Shown: piece after piece, positions 27,324 to 37,659 of the stretch
Position numbering within the stretch: position 1 is the stretch's first letter
Layout: each line of letters starts with the position of its first letter
NCBI RefSeq assembly: GCF_015291625.1
Contig: NZ_CP030047.1
Span: 5,828,001-5,892,000, forward strand
Length of the DNA stretch: 64,000 nucleotides
Source: Bradyrhizobium sp. CCBAU 53421
GTDB lineage: Bacteria; Pseudomonadota; Alphaproteobacteria; Rhizobiales; Xanthobacteraceae
Direction: 5' to 3'
Translations under genes and position numbers: made by a program
The notes under the pieces: model-generated
Database searches by the model: none
What the model was told of the DNA's origin: nothing
What the model saw: only the letters and a program-made list of their open reading frames with translations

Positions 27324-28454
27324 TCAGGCGGCGGCGATCACGCCTTGCAGCTGCTCGCGAACCTTGCTGCCGATCGCGCGGTAGATCGCCGCGTGCGGGC
27401 CATCCGGCTCGCTCTCGACCACCGGGTTGCCGGCATCGGAGGCGGTGCGGATGGCGATGTGCAGGGGGATCTCGCCGAGGAACGGCACCCCGAGCTTCTC
27501 GGCCTCGTGGCGGGCGCCGCCATGGCCGAAGATGTCCGAGCGCGTGCCGCAATGCGGGCACTGGAAATAGCTCATGTTCTCGACGATGCCGAGCACCGGC
27601 ACATTGACCTTCTTGAACATCGCCAGCCCGCGCCGGGCATCGATCAGCGAGAGGTCCTGCGGCGTCGAGATGATGACGGCGCCCTTGAGCGGGACGTTCT
27701 GCGCCAGCGTGAGCTGCGCATCGCCGGTGCCGGGCGGCATATCGACGACCAGCACGTCGAGCGTGCCCCAGGCGACGTCGCGCAGCATCTGGGTGATCGC
27801 CGACATCACCATCGGCCCGCGCCAGATCATCGCGGTGTCTTCCTCGACCAAAAAGCCGATCGACATGATCGACAGGCCGAAGCGCTGCAGCGGGACCATC
27901 TTCTTGTCGTCGTTGAGCTGCGGCTTCTCGCGGATGCCGGTCAGCCGCGGCACCGACGGTCCGTAGATGTCGGCGTCGAGCAGCCCGACGCGCAGGCCGA
28001 TGTCGCGCAGACCGAGCGCGAGGTTGAGTGCCGTGGTCGACTTGCCGACCCCGCCCTTGCCGGAGGCAACCGCGATGACGGCGGAGATGCCGGGGATCTC
28101 GGCCTGGCGGGCCATCGGCGATTGCGCACCGGGCGGGTGCGGATGACGGTGCGCGGACGCAGGCTGGACACCGCCGGCCGGCCGCGGCGTCGGCGCCGCA
28201 GCACCCGCCTTGCGCTCCGCGGTCAGCGCGATCATCGCGACGCTGACGCCGGGAATGGCGCGCACGGCGTTCTCGGCCTGCGCACGCACGCTCTCCCAGG
28301 CGCGGGCTTCGGCGGCATCGACGTTGATCGAGAAAAAGACCTTGCCGTCGGTGACCGTGATCGCCGACAGCACGTTGGCGTTGGTCAAGGCGGTGCCGCG
28401 AGGCGACATCACCTTGGCAAGACAATCGAGAACCTGTTGCTGCGTCACGCTCAC
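27324..28454 (-). CDS. mrp: Mrp/NBP35-type iron-sulfur carrier ATPase
   Basis: A cytoplasmic P-loop ATPase that carries 4Fe-4S clusters to apoproteins, 376 aa. A MIP18-like N-terminal domain (about residues 1-85) is followed by a His/Pro-rich linker and the ATPase domain: ASGKGGVGKSTTALNLA (deviant Walker A), DMPPGTGD and the cluster-binding CPHC. The GTG at 28454 has GGGAG seven bases upstream and gives the family start (S)VTQQQVLDCL. A 16-bp palindrome CGGCCCTCGAGGGCCG at 27291-27306 lies past the stop. Confidence 0.9.
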   Translation of the reverse strand: MSVTQQQVLDCLAKVMSPRGTALTNANVLSAITVTDGKVFFSINVDAAEARAWESVRAQAENAVRAIPGVSVAMIALTAERKAGAAAPTPRPAGGVQPASAHRHPHPPGAQSPMARQAEIPGISAVIAVASGKGGVGKSTTALNLALGLRDIGLRVGLLDADIYGPSVPRLTGIREKPQLNDDKKMVPLQRFGLSIMSIGFLVEEDTAMIWRGPMVMSAITQMLRDVAWGTLDVLVVDMPPGTGDAQLTLAQNVPLKGAVIISTPQDLSLIDARRGLAMFKKVNVPVLGIVENMSYFQCPHCGTRSDIFGHGGARHEAEKLGVPFLGEIPLHIAIRTASDAGNPVVESEPDGPHAAIYRAIGSKVREQLQGVIAAA

Positions 28455-28564
28455 CGCGCATCTCCCGGCCGTTTTAGTCGGCATGATCTTGTTCGGAAAA
28501 CCGCTTCGCACTTTTCCGGATCATGCCCCAAGAGAGCACCCATAGAGCGTTGCAGCGCAAAAGG

Positions 28565-29002
28565 CTACCTCGCTCCGACGTCGTCCCGCCGCTCGGCCGG
28601 AGCAGCCGCGCCGCCTTCCTTGGCGGCCTCGTAGTTCAGCTCGATCATGACCCCGTTGGGGTCGTTGACGAAGATCTGCCAGAGGTCGCCGCCGGGAACC
28701 TGGCGCGAGTCGAATTCCATGCCCTTGGACTGCAGCCGCTGCCGCATCCCGTCAAAGCCCTGGCTGGCAAAGGCGACGTGATGGACGACGCCCGAGTCAG
28801 GCTTTTGTGCCTCGTCGGTCGCGGAAATATCGACCAGATGCACGACCGCCTTGCCCTCGCTGTACATCCACGCACCGGGGAACGCGAAGTTCGGCCGCGC
28901 GCCCTTTTCCAGGCCCAGAATGTCCTCGTAGAACCGCACCGTGGCGGCGAGATTCCGGGTCCGGATATTGAAATGATCGAGCACACCGACGCTCATGCCC
29001 AT
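28565..29002 (-). CDS. VOC (glyoxalase-fold) family protein
   Basis: A 145-aa protein with two beta-alpha-beta-beta-beta modules: VLDHFNIRTRNLAATVRFYE and VHHVAFASQGFDGMRQRL. Metal-ligand positions are visible as His in DHFNIR and HHVAF and Glu in MIELNYE. The family includes lyases, isomerases and ring-cleavage dioxygenases; size and sequence suit a lactoylglutathione lyase-like enzyme. GGGAG precedes the ATG at 29002. Divergent from the next gene. Confidence 0.8.
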   Translation of the reverse strand: MGMSVGVLDHFNIRTRNLAATVRFYEDILGLEKGARPNFAFPGAWMYSEGKAVVHLVDISATDEAQKPDSGVVHHVAFASQGFDGMRQRLQSKGMEFDSRQVPGGDLWQIFVNDPNGVMIELNYEAAKEGGAAAPAERRDDVGAR

Positions 29003-29206
29003 GCGAGACACTCCCTTTTTTGTGAGGTTCTTTTGGTGGGCCGATCCTAGCACAAAACCGGGGTCTGCCATCCAACGAAGCCGTTGCCCTCCGCTGCGCA
29101 GGGGGTATGGTGCGGCTCCTTCCATGGACGAAAATGCCCTGCCCGCCGCGACGTTTTCCGGCGGTCTCAAGGGGCGGTCACCACGGCAAATCACAAGGTA
29201 TCAGAC

Positions 29207-30079
29207 ATGGCTAAAGTCGCTTTCCTCGGTCTCGGCGTAATGGGTTTCCCGATGGCGGGACACCTCGTGAAAAAGGGCGGCCATGAGGTCACCGTTTACA
29301 ACCGGACCGCGGCGAAGGCGAAGGAATGGGCCGACAAGTTCGGCGGCAAGACCGCACCGACCCCGAAGGCCGCCGCCGAAGGCCAGGATTTCGTGATGTG
29401 CTGCGTCGGCAACGACAACGACCTGCGCGCCGTCACCATCGGCCCCGACGGCGCCTTCGCCGGCATGAAGAAGGGCGCGACCTTCGTCGACCACACCACC
29501 GCCTCCGCCGAAGTCGCCCGCGAGCTCGATGCCGCCGCCACCAAGGCCGGCTTCAAATTCGTCGATGCGCCGGTGTCCGGCGGCCAGGCCGGCGCCGAGA
29601 ACGGCGTGCTGACGGTGATGTGCGGCGGCAGCGAAGCCGCCTATGCCGGCGCCGAGCCGATCATCTCCGGTGCCTATGCGCGGATGTGCAAGCTGCTCGG
29701 ACCGGCAGGCGCCGGCCAGCTGACCAAGATGGTCAACCAGATCTGCATCGCAGGCCTCGTGCAGGGCCTGTCCGAGGGCATCCACTTCGCCAAGAAGAGT
29801 GGCCTCGACGTCACCGCCGTGATCGAGACCATCTCCAAGGGCGCGGCGCAGTCCTGGCAGATGGAGAACCGCTACAAGACCATGAACGAGGGCAAGTACG
29901 ATTTCGGCTTCGCGGTCGAATGGATGCGCAAGGACCTCTCGATCGCGCTGGCGGAAGCCCGCCGCAACGGCGCGACGCTGCCGGCGACCGCGCTTGTCGA
30001 CCAGTTCTATGCCGAGGTCGAGAAGATGGGTGGCAAGCGCTGGGATACGTCGAGCCTGCTGGCGCGGTTGCAGAGGTAA
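29207..30079 (+). CDS. NAD(P)-dependent beta-hydroxyacid dehydrogenase (HIBADH family)
   Basis: A 290-aa enzyme that would oxidise a short beta-hydroxyacid, such as 3-hydroxyisobutyrate, or reduce tartronate semialdehyde. The Rossmann motif GLGVMGFPMA opens the protein. The substrate motif FVDAPVSGGQAGAENG and the catalytic Lys in GAGQLTKMVNQI are intact. After the second strand, VYNRT suggests NADP preference. The exact substrate is not settled by sequence. Confidence 0.85.
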   Translation: MAKVAFLGLGVMGFPMAGHLVKKGGHEVTVYNRTAAKAKEWADKFGGKTAPTPKAAAEGQDFVMCCVGNDNDLRAVTIGPDGAFAGMKKGATFVDHTTASAEVARELDAAATKAGFKFVDAPVSGGQAGAENGVLTVMCGGSEAAYAGAEPIISGAYARMCKLLGPAGAGQLTKMVNQICIAGLVQGLSEGIHFAKKSGLDVTAVIETISKGAAQSWQMENRYKTMNEGKYDFGFAVEWMRKDLSIALAEARRNGATLPATALVDQFYAEVEKMGGKRWDTSSLLARLQR

Positions 30080-30695
30080 CTCATCAACCTCCCCCTTGCG
30101 AGACAGGGCTATCGCAGATGGCACTCGCGGCTTCTGTGACAGCCTGTCTCCGCATGGGCGCACTGCCAAAATATCGAAAACAACCCCATGCAAAGTAACC
30201 GGCAGCTGCCGGCGTTCGACACGACGACTTGACACGTCGGGCAACTCAGCGGCACAATTCCATTATTCCGAAATCGTGCCGGGAATTGCGGTGACAGTGC
30301 ACTTGACTTAATCGAGGTTGACTGTGCTTCTGCTGGCAGAATGAGAGTCCGTTAAGTGCACCGTAGTTCCCCAGCGGTAAGCCGGAGGGGGCCTTCTGAC
30401 AGGTGAGAGCAGGACTCACATCAGTTGGGATACTTGTTGGGCTCGCGCTTCTCACGGCGCGGGCCACCGCCGCTGAGCCGGGCGCCTGGTGGCCCCGACG
30501 GCCTGTTGCGGGATAGGCCTGTCTGCAAGACGCAACACTATCCGATCAGATGGACCCATTCAGTGCCCGAACGGTTCGACCAGGATCCATTCGAGAACAG
30601 CGTGCTGTGGTCGCGCGCCTATCTCGAATACCGCGCGGGCCGACGAGCCAGTGCCCCGCGATGGGTCTCGGACGGGATGCGCTGAAAAGGTTAAT
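30080..30695. other. Gene-free stretch upstream of the histidine kinase
   Basis: More than 600 bases without a convincing gene. Short frames exist (for example 30425-30685 plus and 30246-30467 minus) but lack ribosome sites and known domains. The segment at about 30240-30310 has the look of a dispersed repeat remnant; this could not be tested. The last bases form an AT-rich promoter region. Confidence 0.4.
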
Positions 30696-30711
30696 TTAAC
30701 CTCCGGTTAAC
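30696..30711 (+). promoter_or_regulatory. Candidate CtrA binding site before a cell-cycle-type kinase
   Basis: TTAACCTCCGGTTAAC fits TTAA-N7-TTAAC exactly and is itself nearly palindromic. It overlaps the palindrome GGTTAATTTAACC (30689-30701). It sits 100 bases before the start codon of the kinase gene. The match is to the established CtrA consensus; control is inferred. Confidence 0.6.
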
Positions 30712-30810
30712 GCCTTTCTTTAGCTCTTTAAGGTAACGCTTAATGAATTGGCGTCACAGATAGACAATGCAAAAAGCCCGCGCGGTTCGTGGGCAGGACT
30801 TGTGTTGTTG

Positions 30811-32418
<1,608 letters not shown>

Positions 32419-32572
32419 AGCATGTCGCGGAAGATCGTGACGCGGAATTCGCTACCAACGAACGCAAGGCGTTCGCGCCAGGACCATGCTCACGACAAAA
32501 GGCCGGGGCGTGATGGTGCATCCCGATTCGACCGGCTTGCACTGGCGGGTGAAACGGTTCAACAGTTGAAGC

Positions 32573-32776
32573 ATGAGCTCAGAAACGCCGTGTATCGCAG
32601 TCTGCATGATGGACCCCAGGACGAAGCTCTGCTTCGGCTGTGGTCGCACGCTTCCGGAGATCGCGCGCTGGCACAAGATGGACCGCGCGGAGCGGCTGTC
32701 CGTGATGGCGACGCTGCCGGCGCGGATGGCCGAGGCTGGGCTCGAGCGCATGGAGCCGCGTCCGAAGCGCGCGTGA
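32573..32776 (+). CDS. DUF1289 family protein
   Basis: A 67-aa protein with the defining Cys pattern: PCIAVCMMDPRTKLCFGCGRT, four cysteines that probably bind a metal, then IARWHKMDRAERLSVM. Widespread in Proteobacteria, function unknown. It lies 25 bases before the aspartic protease gene and is likely in one operon with it. Confidence 0.85.
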   Translation: MSSETPCIAVCMMDPRTKLCFGCGRTLPEIARWHKMDRAERLSVMATLPARMAEAGLERMEPRPKRA

Positions 32777-32801
32777 CCACCGCCGCGACCGGAGTCGCAC
32801 C

Positions 32802-33386
32802 GTGACCCGTATCCTCCTCGTCATCCTGCTCTTGATGGCAACCGCCGGCGCGGTTGTCGCCTATGGCGATCCCGATCAGATCGCGCTCGCCAGACAGAAC
32901 CTGACCCAGCTCTTCGGTCGCAGCATCGCCGCGCCGGCCTCCGCCCCTGCCCCGGCGGTGCAGATTGCGCGCAGCCAGGGCGGTGAATTCGCGTTCCGCG
33001 CCAAGATCAACGGCGTCAGCGCACCGATGGTGATCGACACCGGCGCGACCTCGGTCGTACTGACCTGGGAAACCGCCAAGGCGATCGGGCTCCCGACCGA
33101 CATGCTCGAATACAATGTCGACCTGGAGACCGCCGGCGGTCACACCAAGGCGGCGCGGCTCGTGCTCGATCGTCTAGCGGTCGGCAAGCTGGTCGAGAAA
33201 TCGGTGCCGGCGCTGGTGGTGCAGCGTGGTCAGATGAAGACCAACCTGCTCGGCATGAGCTTCCTCGACCGGCTGGAAAGCTGGGGCGTCCGCTCCGACA
33301 CGCTGAGCCTGACCGGTTACCCCGACGTCACCGGCAGCATCAACGCCTCCAGCCGTCACCGTCGCCCGCGCACGGTCGTCGACTAG
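32802..33386 (+). CDS. Retropepsin-like aspartic protease (TIGR02281, clan AA)
   Basis: A 194-aa protein with an N-terminal membrane anchor or signal (LLVILLLMATAGAVVA). The catalytic motif VIDTGATSVVLT and the downstream LLGMSFLDRL match the single-domain retropepsin-like family, which works as a dimer. The active site faces the periplasm. The substrate is unknown. The C-terminus is short and basic (SSRHRRPR). Confidence 0.85.
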   Translation: MTRILLVILLLMATAGAVVAYGDPDQIALARQNLTQLFGRSIAAPASAPAPAVQIARSQGGEFAFRAKINGVSAPMVIDTGATSVVLTWETAKAIGLPTDMLEYNVDLETAGGHTKAARLVLDRLAVGKLVEKSVPALVVQRGQMKTNLLGMSFLDRLESWGVRSDTLSLTGYPDVTGSINASSRHRRPRTVVD

Positions 33387-33735
33387 GCTGCGCCAACCAT
33401 CAACGCAACGAAAGCCAGGAGCGGCTTGATGCCGTCTCCTCTGCTTGCATGCCCGACGCGTGCACGATGCGGATCAATTTCCGCAGTGAAACGACGCAAC
33501 GCACCGAGCGCATGAATAATCTGCAGTCGTACTGTCGAAAAGCTATGATTGTAGCGCGCACGAAAAGTGGCTCTACTGAGCTTCGCTTTGTGCTCCGGCA
33601 TGTCGGAGCGCTACAAGTCTGATAGCGACGCGGTCAGAGACAAGTATTTCCAATCTCGCACGCCGCGCGGAAAAGAAATTTCCGAGATCAAGACAAAGAC
33701 AGCATCAAGCTACTGTTTGGCCAGGCGGGGCAACC
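33387..33735. other. Gene-free stretch
   Basis: These 349 bases separate the protease gene from the cysteine synthase-like gene. A minus-strand frame at 33383-33601 has no ribosome site and no known domain. Base composition is lower in G+C than in the neighbours. Nothing else was seen. Confidence 0.4.
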
Positions 33736-34719
33736 ATGAATGTTCGATCCGGTTTTCTGGACTCCATTGGCAACACTCCGTTGATCAGGCTGCGCGCGGC
33801 ATCGCAGATCACCGGCTGCAACATTTACGGCAAGGCCGAATTCCTTAATCCGGGCGGCTCGATCAAGGATCGTGCGGCGCTCGCCATCATCGACGATGCC
33901 GAGCAGCGCGGCCGGCTCGAGCCGGGCGGCGTCATCGTGGAAGGCACGGCCGGTAACGTCGGCATCGGCATTGCGCTCGTGGCCAATGCGCGCGGCTATC
34001 GATCCGTGATCGTGATGCCCGATACGCAAAGTCAGGAAAAGCAGGACATGCTGCGGCTGTGCGGCGCCGATCTGCGCCTGATGCCCGCCGTGCCATCTTC
34101 CCATCCGGACCACTATGCGCGCTATTCCGGCCGCCTCGCCGAGGAGCTCGGCGCGTTCTGGGCCGATCAGTTCGACAACGTCGCCAACCGCGACGGCCAC
34201 TACCGCACGACCGGCCCCGAGATCTGGCAACAGACGGATGGCAAGGTCGATGGCTTCACCTGCGCCGTCGGCAGCGGCGGGACGCTGGGTGGCATTGCGC
34301 GCGCCCTCAAGGAGCGAAACCCCGATGTGAAGATTGCGCTCAGCGACCCCATGGGCGCCGCGCTCTACAACTGGTTCACGAAGGGCGAGCTGACGACGGA
34401 GGGTGAGTCGATCACGGAAGGCATCGGCCAGGTGCGTGTGACGAAGAACCTCGAGGGCACCCCAATCGACATGGCCTACCGGATCACCGATGAGGAGGCG
34501 CTACCCGTCCTGTTCGACCTGGTCGCCCATGAGGGCTTGGTGCTGGGCGGATCCAGCGCGATCAACGTTGTCGGAGCCATGCGGCTTGCACGCGACCTTG
34601 GTCCGGGCAAGACCATCGTCACCATCCTTGCGGACGGTGGCCAGCGCTACCAGTCCAAACTCTTCAATCCGGACTTCCTCCGCAAGAAGAACCTCCCGCT
34701 CCCGCCCTGGATGACGTGA
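33736..34719 (+). CDS. Cysteine synthase-like PLP enzyme
   Basis: A fold-type II PLP enzyme of 327 aa. The PLP Lys lies in NPGGSIKDRAAL, the substrate loop is EGTAGNVGIGIA (EPTSGNTG in classical CysK) and the phosphate loop is GSGGTLGG. It would form cysteine from O-acetylserine and sulfide or act as a related beta-synthase. The altered loop suggests a non-classical member, perhaps with another nucleophile. It stands alone. Confidence 0.8.
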   Translation: MNVRSGFLDSIGNTPLIRLRAASQITGCNIYGKAEFLNPGGSIKDRAALAIIDDAEQRGRLEPGGVIVEGTAGNVGIGIALVANARGYRSVIVMPDTQSQEKQDMLRLCGADLRLMPAVPSSHPDHYARYSGRLAEELGAFWADQFDNVANRDGHYRTTGPEIWQQTDGKVDGFTCAVGSGGTLGGIARALKERNPDVKIALSDPMGAALYNWFTKGELTTEGESITEGIGQVRVTKNLEGTPIDMAYRITDEEALPVLFDLVAHEGLVLGGSSAINVVGAMRLARDLGPGKTIVTILADGGQRYQSKLFNPDFLRKKNLPLPPWMT

Positions 34720-34766
34720 TCGGGAACCAACCTCGCGCAATCGCTGCGCAACGCCACCACCCGCCG

Positions 34767-35057
34767 CTAGCGGTCGTCGTCGTGGATCGACGACGGATGC
34801 CGGCACAGCGGCGTGACGCGGATCTCCATGAACGGAAACAGCGGCAGGCCGGACAGGATGTCGTGCAATTCCTGCGCACCCGACACGTCGAAGATGCTGA
34901 CATTGGCGTAGCGCCCGGCCACCCGCCACAGATGGCGCCAGGCTCCCGTGCGCTGCAGCTCCATGGCGCGCGCGCGTTCGGCGTGCTTCAGCGCATCGAC
35001 CTTCTCGGCCGGGAGATCGTGCGGAATCCGCACGTCCATTTCGACGTGAAACAGCAT
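34767..35057 (-). CDS. catC: Muconolactone delta-isomerase
   Basis: A 96-aa protein of the small decameric isomerase family that turns muconolactone into beta-ketoadipate enol-lactone. It opens MLFHVEMDVRIPHDLPAEKVD and includes LWRVAGRYANVSIFDV and LPLFPFMEIRVTPLCRHPSS, all family hallmarks. GGGAG precedes the ATG at 35057. It follows the monooxygenase gene on the same strand after a stem-loop. Confidence 0.85.
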   Translation of the reverse strand: MLFHVEMDVRIPHDLPAEKVDALKHAERARAMELQRTGAWRHLWRVAGRYANVSIFDVSGAQELHDILSGLPLFPFMEIRVTPLCRHPSSIHDDDR

Positions 35058-35103
35058 GGTGGTCAACTCTCCCTGCAAGCGACGAAGCGCGGTACGAAAA
35101 TGG

Positions 35104-35137
35104 ACTGGAGCCGCTGCGCGATTGCGGCGGCTCCAGT
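35104..35137 (-). terminator. Stem-loop between the monooxygenase and catC genes
   Basis: A perfect 10-bp stem ACTGGAGCCG/CGGCTCCAGT with a GC-rich loop, followed on the minus strand by CCATTTTCG. It may reduce read-through from the monooxygenase gene into catC. Confidence 0.5.
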
Positions 35138-35154
35138 ACTCCGTCTACCAGATC

Positions 35155-35202
35155 GTCAGCCCTGTCGTCAGCCTTGTCATCAGCCTTGTCATCAGCCTTG
35201 CA
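35155..35202. repeat. Four 12-base tandem repeats at a gene end
   Basis: Units GTCAGCCCTGTC, GTCAGCCTTGTC, ATCAGCCTTGTC and ATCAGCCTTGCA follow each other directly. The last unit contains the stop codon of the monooxygenase gene (35192-35194), so copy-number change could alter what follows the stop without touching the protein. Confidence 0.7.
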
Positions 35203-36769
35203 CCAGGCCGCGGCTGACGAGGTTGATGTCGTCGGGATTGACGAGGTCCTTCGCCGTCCAGCCGGAGACGTCGTAGTCGCTCATGCAGTTGCGCACGAAG
35301 TCCTGCATGGCACCGAGGTCGCCGGTGGCGCTCGCGGCCATCAGCGTCTCGACCCGCAGGTTCTCATAATTGCCCGCGTAGTTGCGCTCGTAGAGCTCGT
35401 GGCGGCCGCCGAACTCGGAGCCGACCGCGTCCCACAGCAGCTTGAGCAGCTTGATCCGGTCGATCGCGGCATAGCCGTTGGAGCCGCGCACGAAGCGGTC
35501 GAGATAAGGCCGGATCGCCTCGCTCTCGAGGTCGGCCGAGCTCGACGGCAGATAGATCAGGCCGCTTGCGACATGGCGCTCGATCAATTCCTTGATCCGC
35601 GGATAGGCCATCGGTGCGAACACGCGATAGGCCAGCCCGTAATTCAGATTGGGCAGATTGTAACCATCGGTCCCCTGCCAGGCGATCGGCGATTTCACCA
35701 TCGCATCGGCAATGCCGTGGAACAGATTGCGCCAGGCGATCACCTCACCCACCGCCGTCTGCACGCCGCGGAAATCCTTCGATCCGGTCGCCTCGACAGC
35801 CATCGAGAACAGGCCGGCAATGAAGTCGAGCTTGACGGCAAGCCGCGTCACGCCGTGCAGCGTGAAGCGCGGGATGAAGCCCGACGCCGGGAAGAACTGG
35901 TTGATCTTGTCGACGTCGCCATAGATGAAGACGTTCTCCCAGGGCACGAGCACCTTGTCGAACACGAGGATCGAGTCGTTCTCATCGAAGCGGCTGGACA
36001 GCGGATAGTCGAACGGCGAGCCGGTCGCAGCCGCGGTGAATTCGTATGACGAACGGGCAATCAGCTTGATGCCCTTGGCATCCATCGGCGCCGTGAAGAT
36101 CAGCGCGAACGACTTGTCCTTGATCGGAATGCCGTAATGGGCGATGAAATTGTAGTGCGTCAGCGCCGAGCCGGTGGCAACCACCTTGGCGCCCGAGACG
36201 ATCAGGCCGGCGTCGGTCTCCTTCTCGACGTGCATGAAGACGTCGCGCACCTCCTCGATGGCACGATCGCGATCGATCGGCGGATTGACGATGGCGTGAT
36301 TCCAGAAGTCGAGCCGCTCCTGGGTCCGGGCATACCACTTCTTCGCGTTGCCGGCGTATTCGCCGTAGAAGCCCGAGTTCGCGCCGAGGGTGCCGAGGAA
36401 CGCCGCCTTGTAGTCGGGCGAGCGGCCCATCCAGCCATACGCGACCTTCTGCAATTCGGCGATCGCGTCGCGGCCCCTGACGAGATCGTCTGCCGTCTTC
36501 GAGCCGAGGAAGAACGGATGGGTCAGCTGTCCCGAGCCGGTGTCGGTCAGGACGCCGATCTGATCCTTCTTCTCATGAAAGCGGTCGTACCAGCGCGCCA
36601 CCATCCGCGCCGAATTGCGAAAGGCGGGATGCGCGGTGACGTTCTTGACGCGCTCGCCGTAGATGTAGATCTCGCGGCCGTCCTGGATGCTGTCCAGGAA
36701 TTCGGCGCCGGTGTAGACGCTGGTGGTGGACGCAGGCAAATCGGCCCGCAGGGCAGCTGCTGTAGTCAT
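35192..36769 (-). CDS. HpaB-family FADH2-dependent aromatic monooxygenase
   Basis: The oxygenase component of a two-component flavin monooxygenase, 525 aa. It opens with the family segment [25 protein letters not shown], and includes [24 protein letters not shown], the flavin-site stretch [16 protein letters not shown] [14 protein letters not shown] and [12 protein letters not shown]. Relatives hydroxylate phenol, 4-hydroxyphenylacetate or chlorophenols to a catechol or hydroquinone. GGAGGAG precedes the ATG at 36769. The divergent operon supplies the flavin reductase and ring-cleavage genes, so a phenol-type substrate that leads to an ortho-cleavable diol is likely. Confidence 0.9.
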   Translation of the reverse strand: MTTAAALRADLPASTTSVYTGAEFLDSIQDGREIYIYGERVKNVTAHPAFRNSARMVARWYDRFHEKKDQIGVLTDTGSGQLTHPFFLGSKTADDLVRGRDAIAELQKVAYGWMGRSPDYKAAFLGTLGANSGFYGEYAGNAKKWYARTQERLDFWNHAIVNPPIDRDRAIEEVRDVFMHVEKETDAGLIVSGAKVVATGSALTHYNFIAHYGIPIKDKSFALIFTAPMDAKGIKLIARSSYEFTAAATGSPFDYPLSSRFDENDSILVFDKVLVPWENVFIYGDVDKINQFFPASGFIPRFTLHGVTRLAVKLDFIAGLFSMAVEATGSKDFRGVQTAVGEVIAWRNLFHGIADAMVKSPIAWQGTDGYNLPNLNYGLAYRVFAPMAYPRIKELIERHVASGLIYLPSSSADLESEAIRPYLDRFVRGSNGYAAIDRIKLLKLLWDAVGSEFGGRHELYERNYAGNYENLRVETLMAASATGDLGAMQDFVRNCMSDYDVSGWTAKDLVNPDDINLVSRGLVQG

Positions 36770-36868
36770 GGGTTTCTCCTCCGCTTGTGTCGTTGGACCG
36801 GCGGGCGTTGCCGGCCCGGACCATCCCGTCACGCTCTTGGTCGGCGTGACATCGGAGGAAAAGCTACG

Positions 36869-36883
36869 CGCTCAGCCTGAGCG
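36869..36883. promoter_or_regulatory. Palindrome in the divergent control region
   Basis: The perfect dyad CGCTCAG-C-CTGAGCG lies between the monooxygenase gene and the divergent flavin operon, 100 bases from the former. A candidate operator; the LysR regulator of the island may bind here. Confidence 0.4.
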
Positions 36884-36890
36884 GACGAAA

Positions 36891-36906
36891 GGTATCACAC
36901 CATACC
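36891..36906. promoter_or_regulatory. Second dyad in the divergent control region
   Basis: GGTAT-CACACC-ATACC is a perfect inverted repeat with a 6-base spacer, eight bases from the first dyad. The ATACC/GGTAT half-sites recall CatR/BenM sites (ATAC-N7-GTAT), although orientation and spacing differ. Confidence 0.4.
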
Positions 36907-37029
36907 GCGCGGACCGTCGCCGCTCGGGCTATGACTCAGGTGGCACGGACCGGACGGCAAACGATCGTCAGGCCGACGCAATGCCGCAGCTGACGCAGTA
37001 ATCGCACAGCACGGCAAAGGGAGCGAACC

Positions 37030-37659
37030 GTGGACAAGAATCCGGGCAAGGGTTTTGACAGCGCTGCTGTCGCTTTCCATCGCGACGGGGAATTGGCCCT
37101 CGCGGCCTGCGTCGTGACCATCGGCGCGTTCGACGGCGTCCATCGCGGCCACCAGGAACTGCTCCGGCAGACCATTGCGGCAGCGCGACGCCGCGGCGTT
37201 CCGGCCGTGGTCTATACCTTCGATCCGCCGCCAAAGGTGTATTTCGGCCAGGCCGAGGCGTTGATACCGCTGCGCGAAAAGCTCCAGCGCATCGCAACAT
37301 TCGCGCCTGACCACGTCGTGGTCGCCGATTTCAACCAGATCTACGCCCGCCGCGGCGCGGCCCAGTTCCTCACCGAATTGCAGCTCCTGCAACCGCGCGA
37401 AGTGATCGTCGGCGAGGATTTCCGCTTCGGGTCCTGCAAGGGCGGCACCGCGCAGCTGCTGCGGCAGCATTTCAACACGCGGATCCTGCCTCCGGTGCGC
37501 TGCGGCAATGGCGAGATCGTCTCCAGCAGCCGGATCCGCGCGCTTCGGCGATCCGGCCTTGCGGCCGCAGCATCAGCGCTGGAAAACTGGCGAGACATCG
37601 TGACCGCGCCACCTGTCAATCGATCCAGCCTGATCCAACTCGAGGTCATCAGCCCATGA
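37030..37659 (+). CDS. Stand-alone FAD synthetase (RibF N-terminal domain only)
   Basis: A 209-aa nucleotidyltransferase-fold protein: TIGAFDGVHRGHQELL (with the HxGH-like nucleotide site), VVYTFDPPPKVYF, VIVGEDFRFG and SSSRIR are the FMN adenylyltransferase motifs of bifunctional RibF. Ordinary RibF is about 310 aa with a riboflavin kinase domain at the C-terminus; that domain is absent here. It should convert FMN to FAD. It leads the operon with flavin reductase (4-base overlap), which suggests a dedicated FAD supply to the flavin monooxygenase. Confidence 0.8.
   Translation: MDKNPGKGFDSAAVAFHRDGELALAACVVTIGAFDGVHRGHQELLRQTIAAARRRGVPAVVYTFDPPPKVYFGQAEALIPLREKLQRIATFAPDHVVVADFNQIYARRGAAQFLTELQLLQPREVIVGEDFRFGSCKGGTAQLLRQHFNTRILPPVRCGNGEIVSSSRIRALRRSGLAAAASALENWRDIVTAPPVNRSSLIQLEVISP

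Noticed and set aside
30246..30685. Short open frames before the histidine kinase
   Set aside because: No ribosome sites, no domains and poor codon use on either strand.
30728..30743. TTAA-N8-TTAA downstream of the CtrA box
   Set aside because: The spacer is eight bases, not seven, so it does not fit the consensus; AT-rich promoter DNA explains it.
33383..33601. 72-codon minus-strand frame after the protease gene
   Set aside because: No Shine-Dalgarno sequence or recognisable family; the hydrophobic end could be chance.
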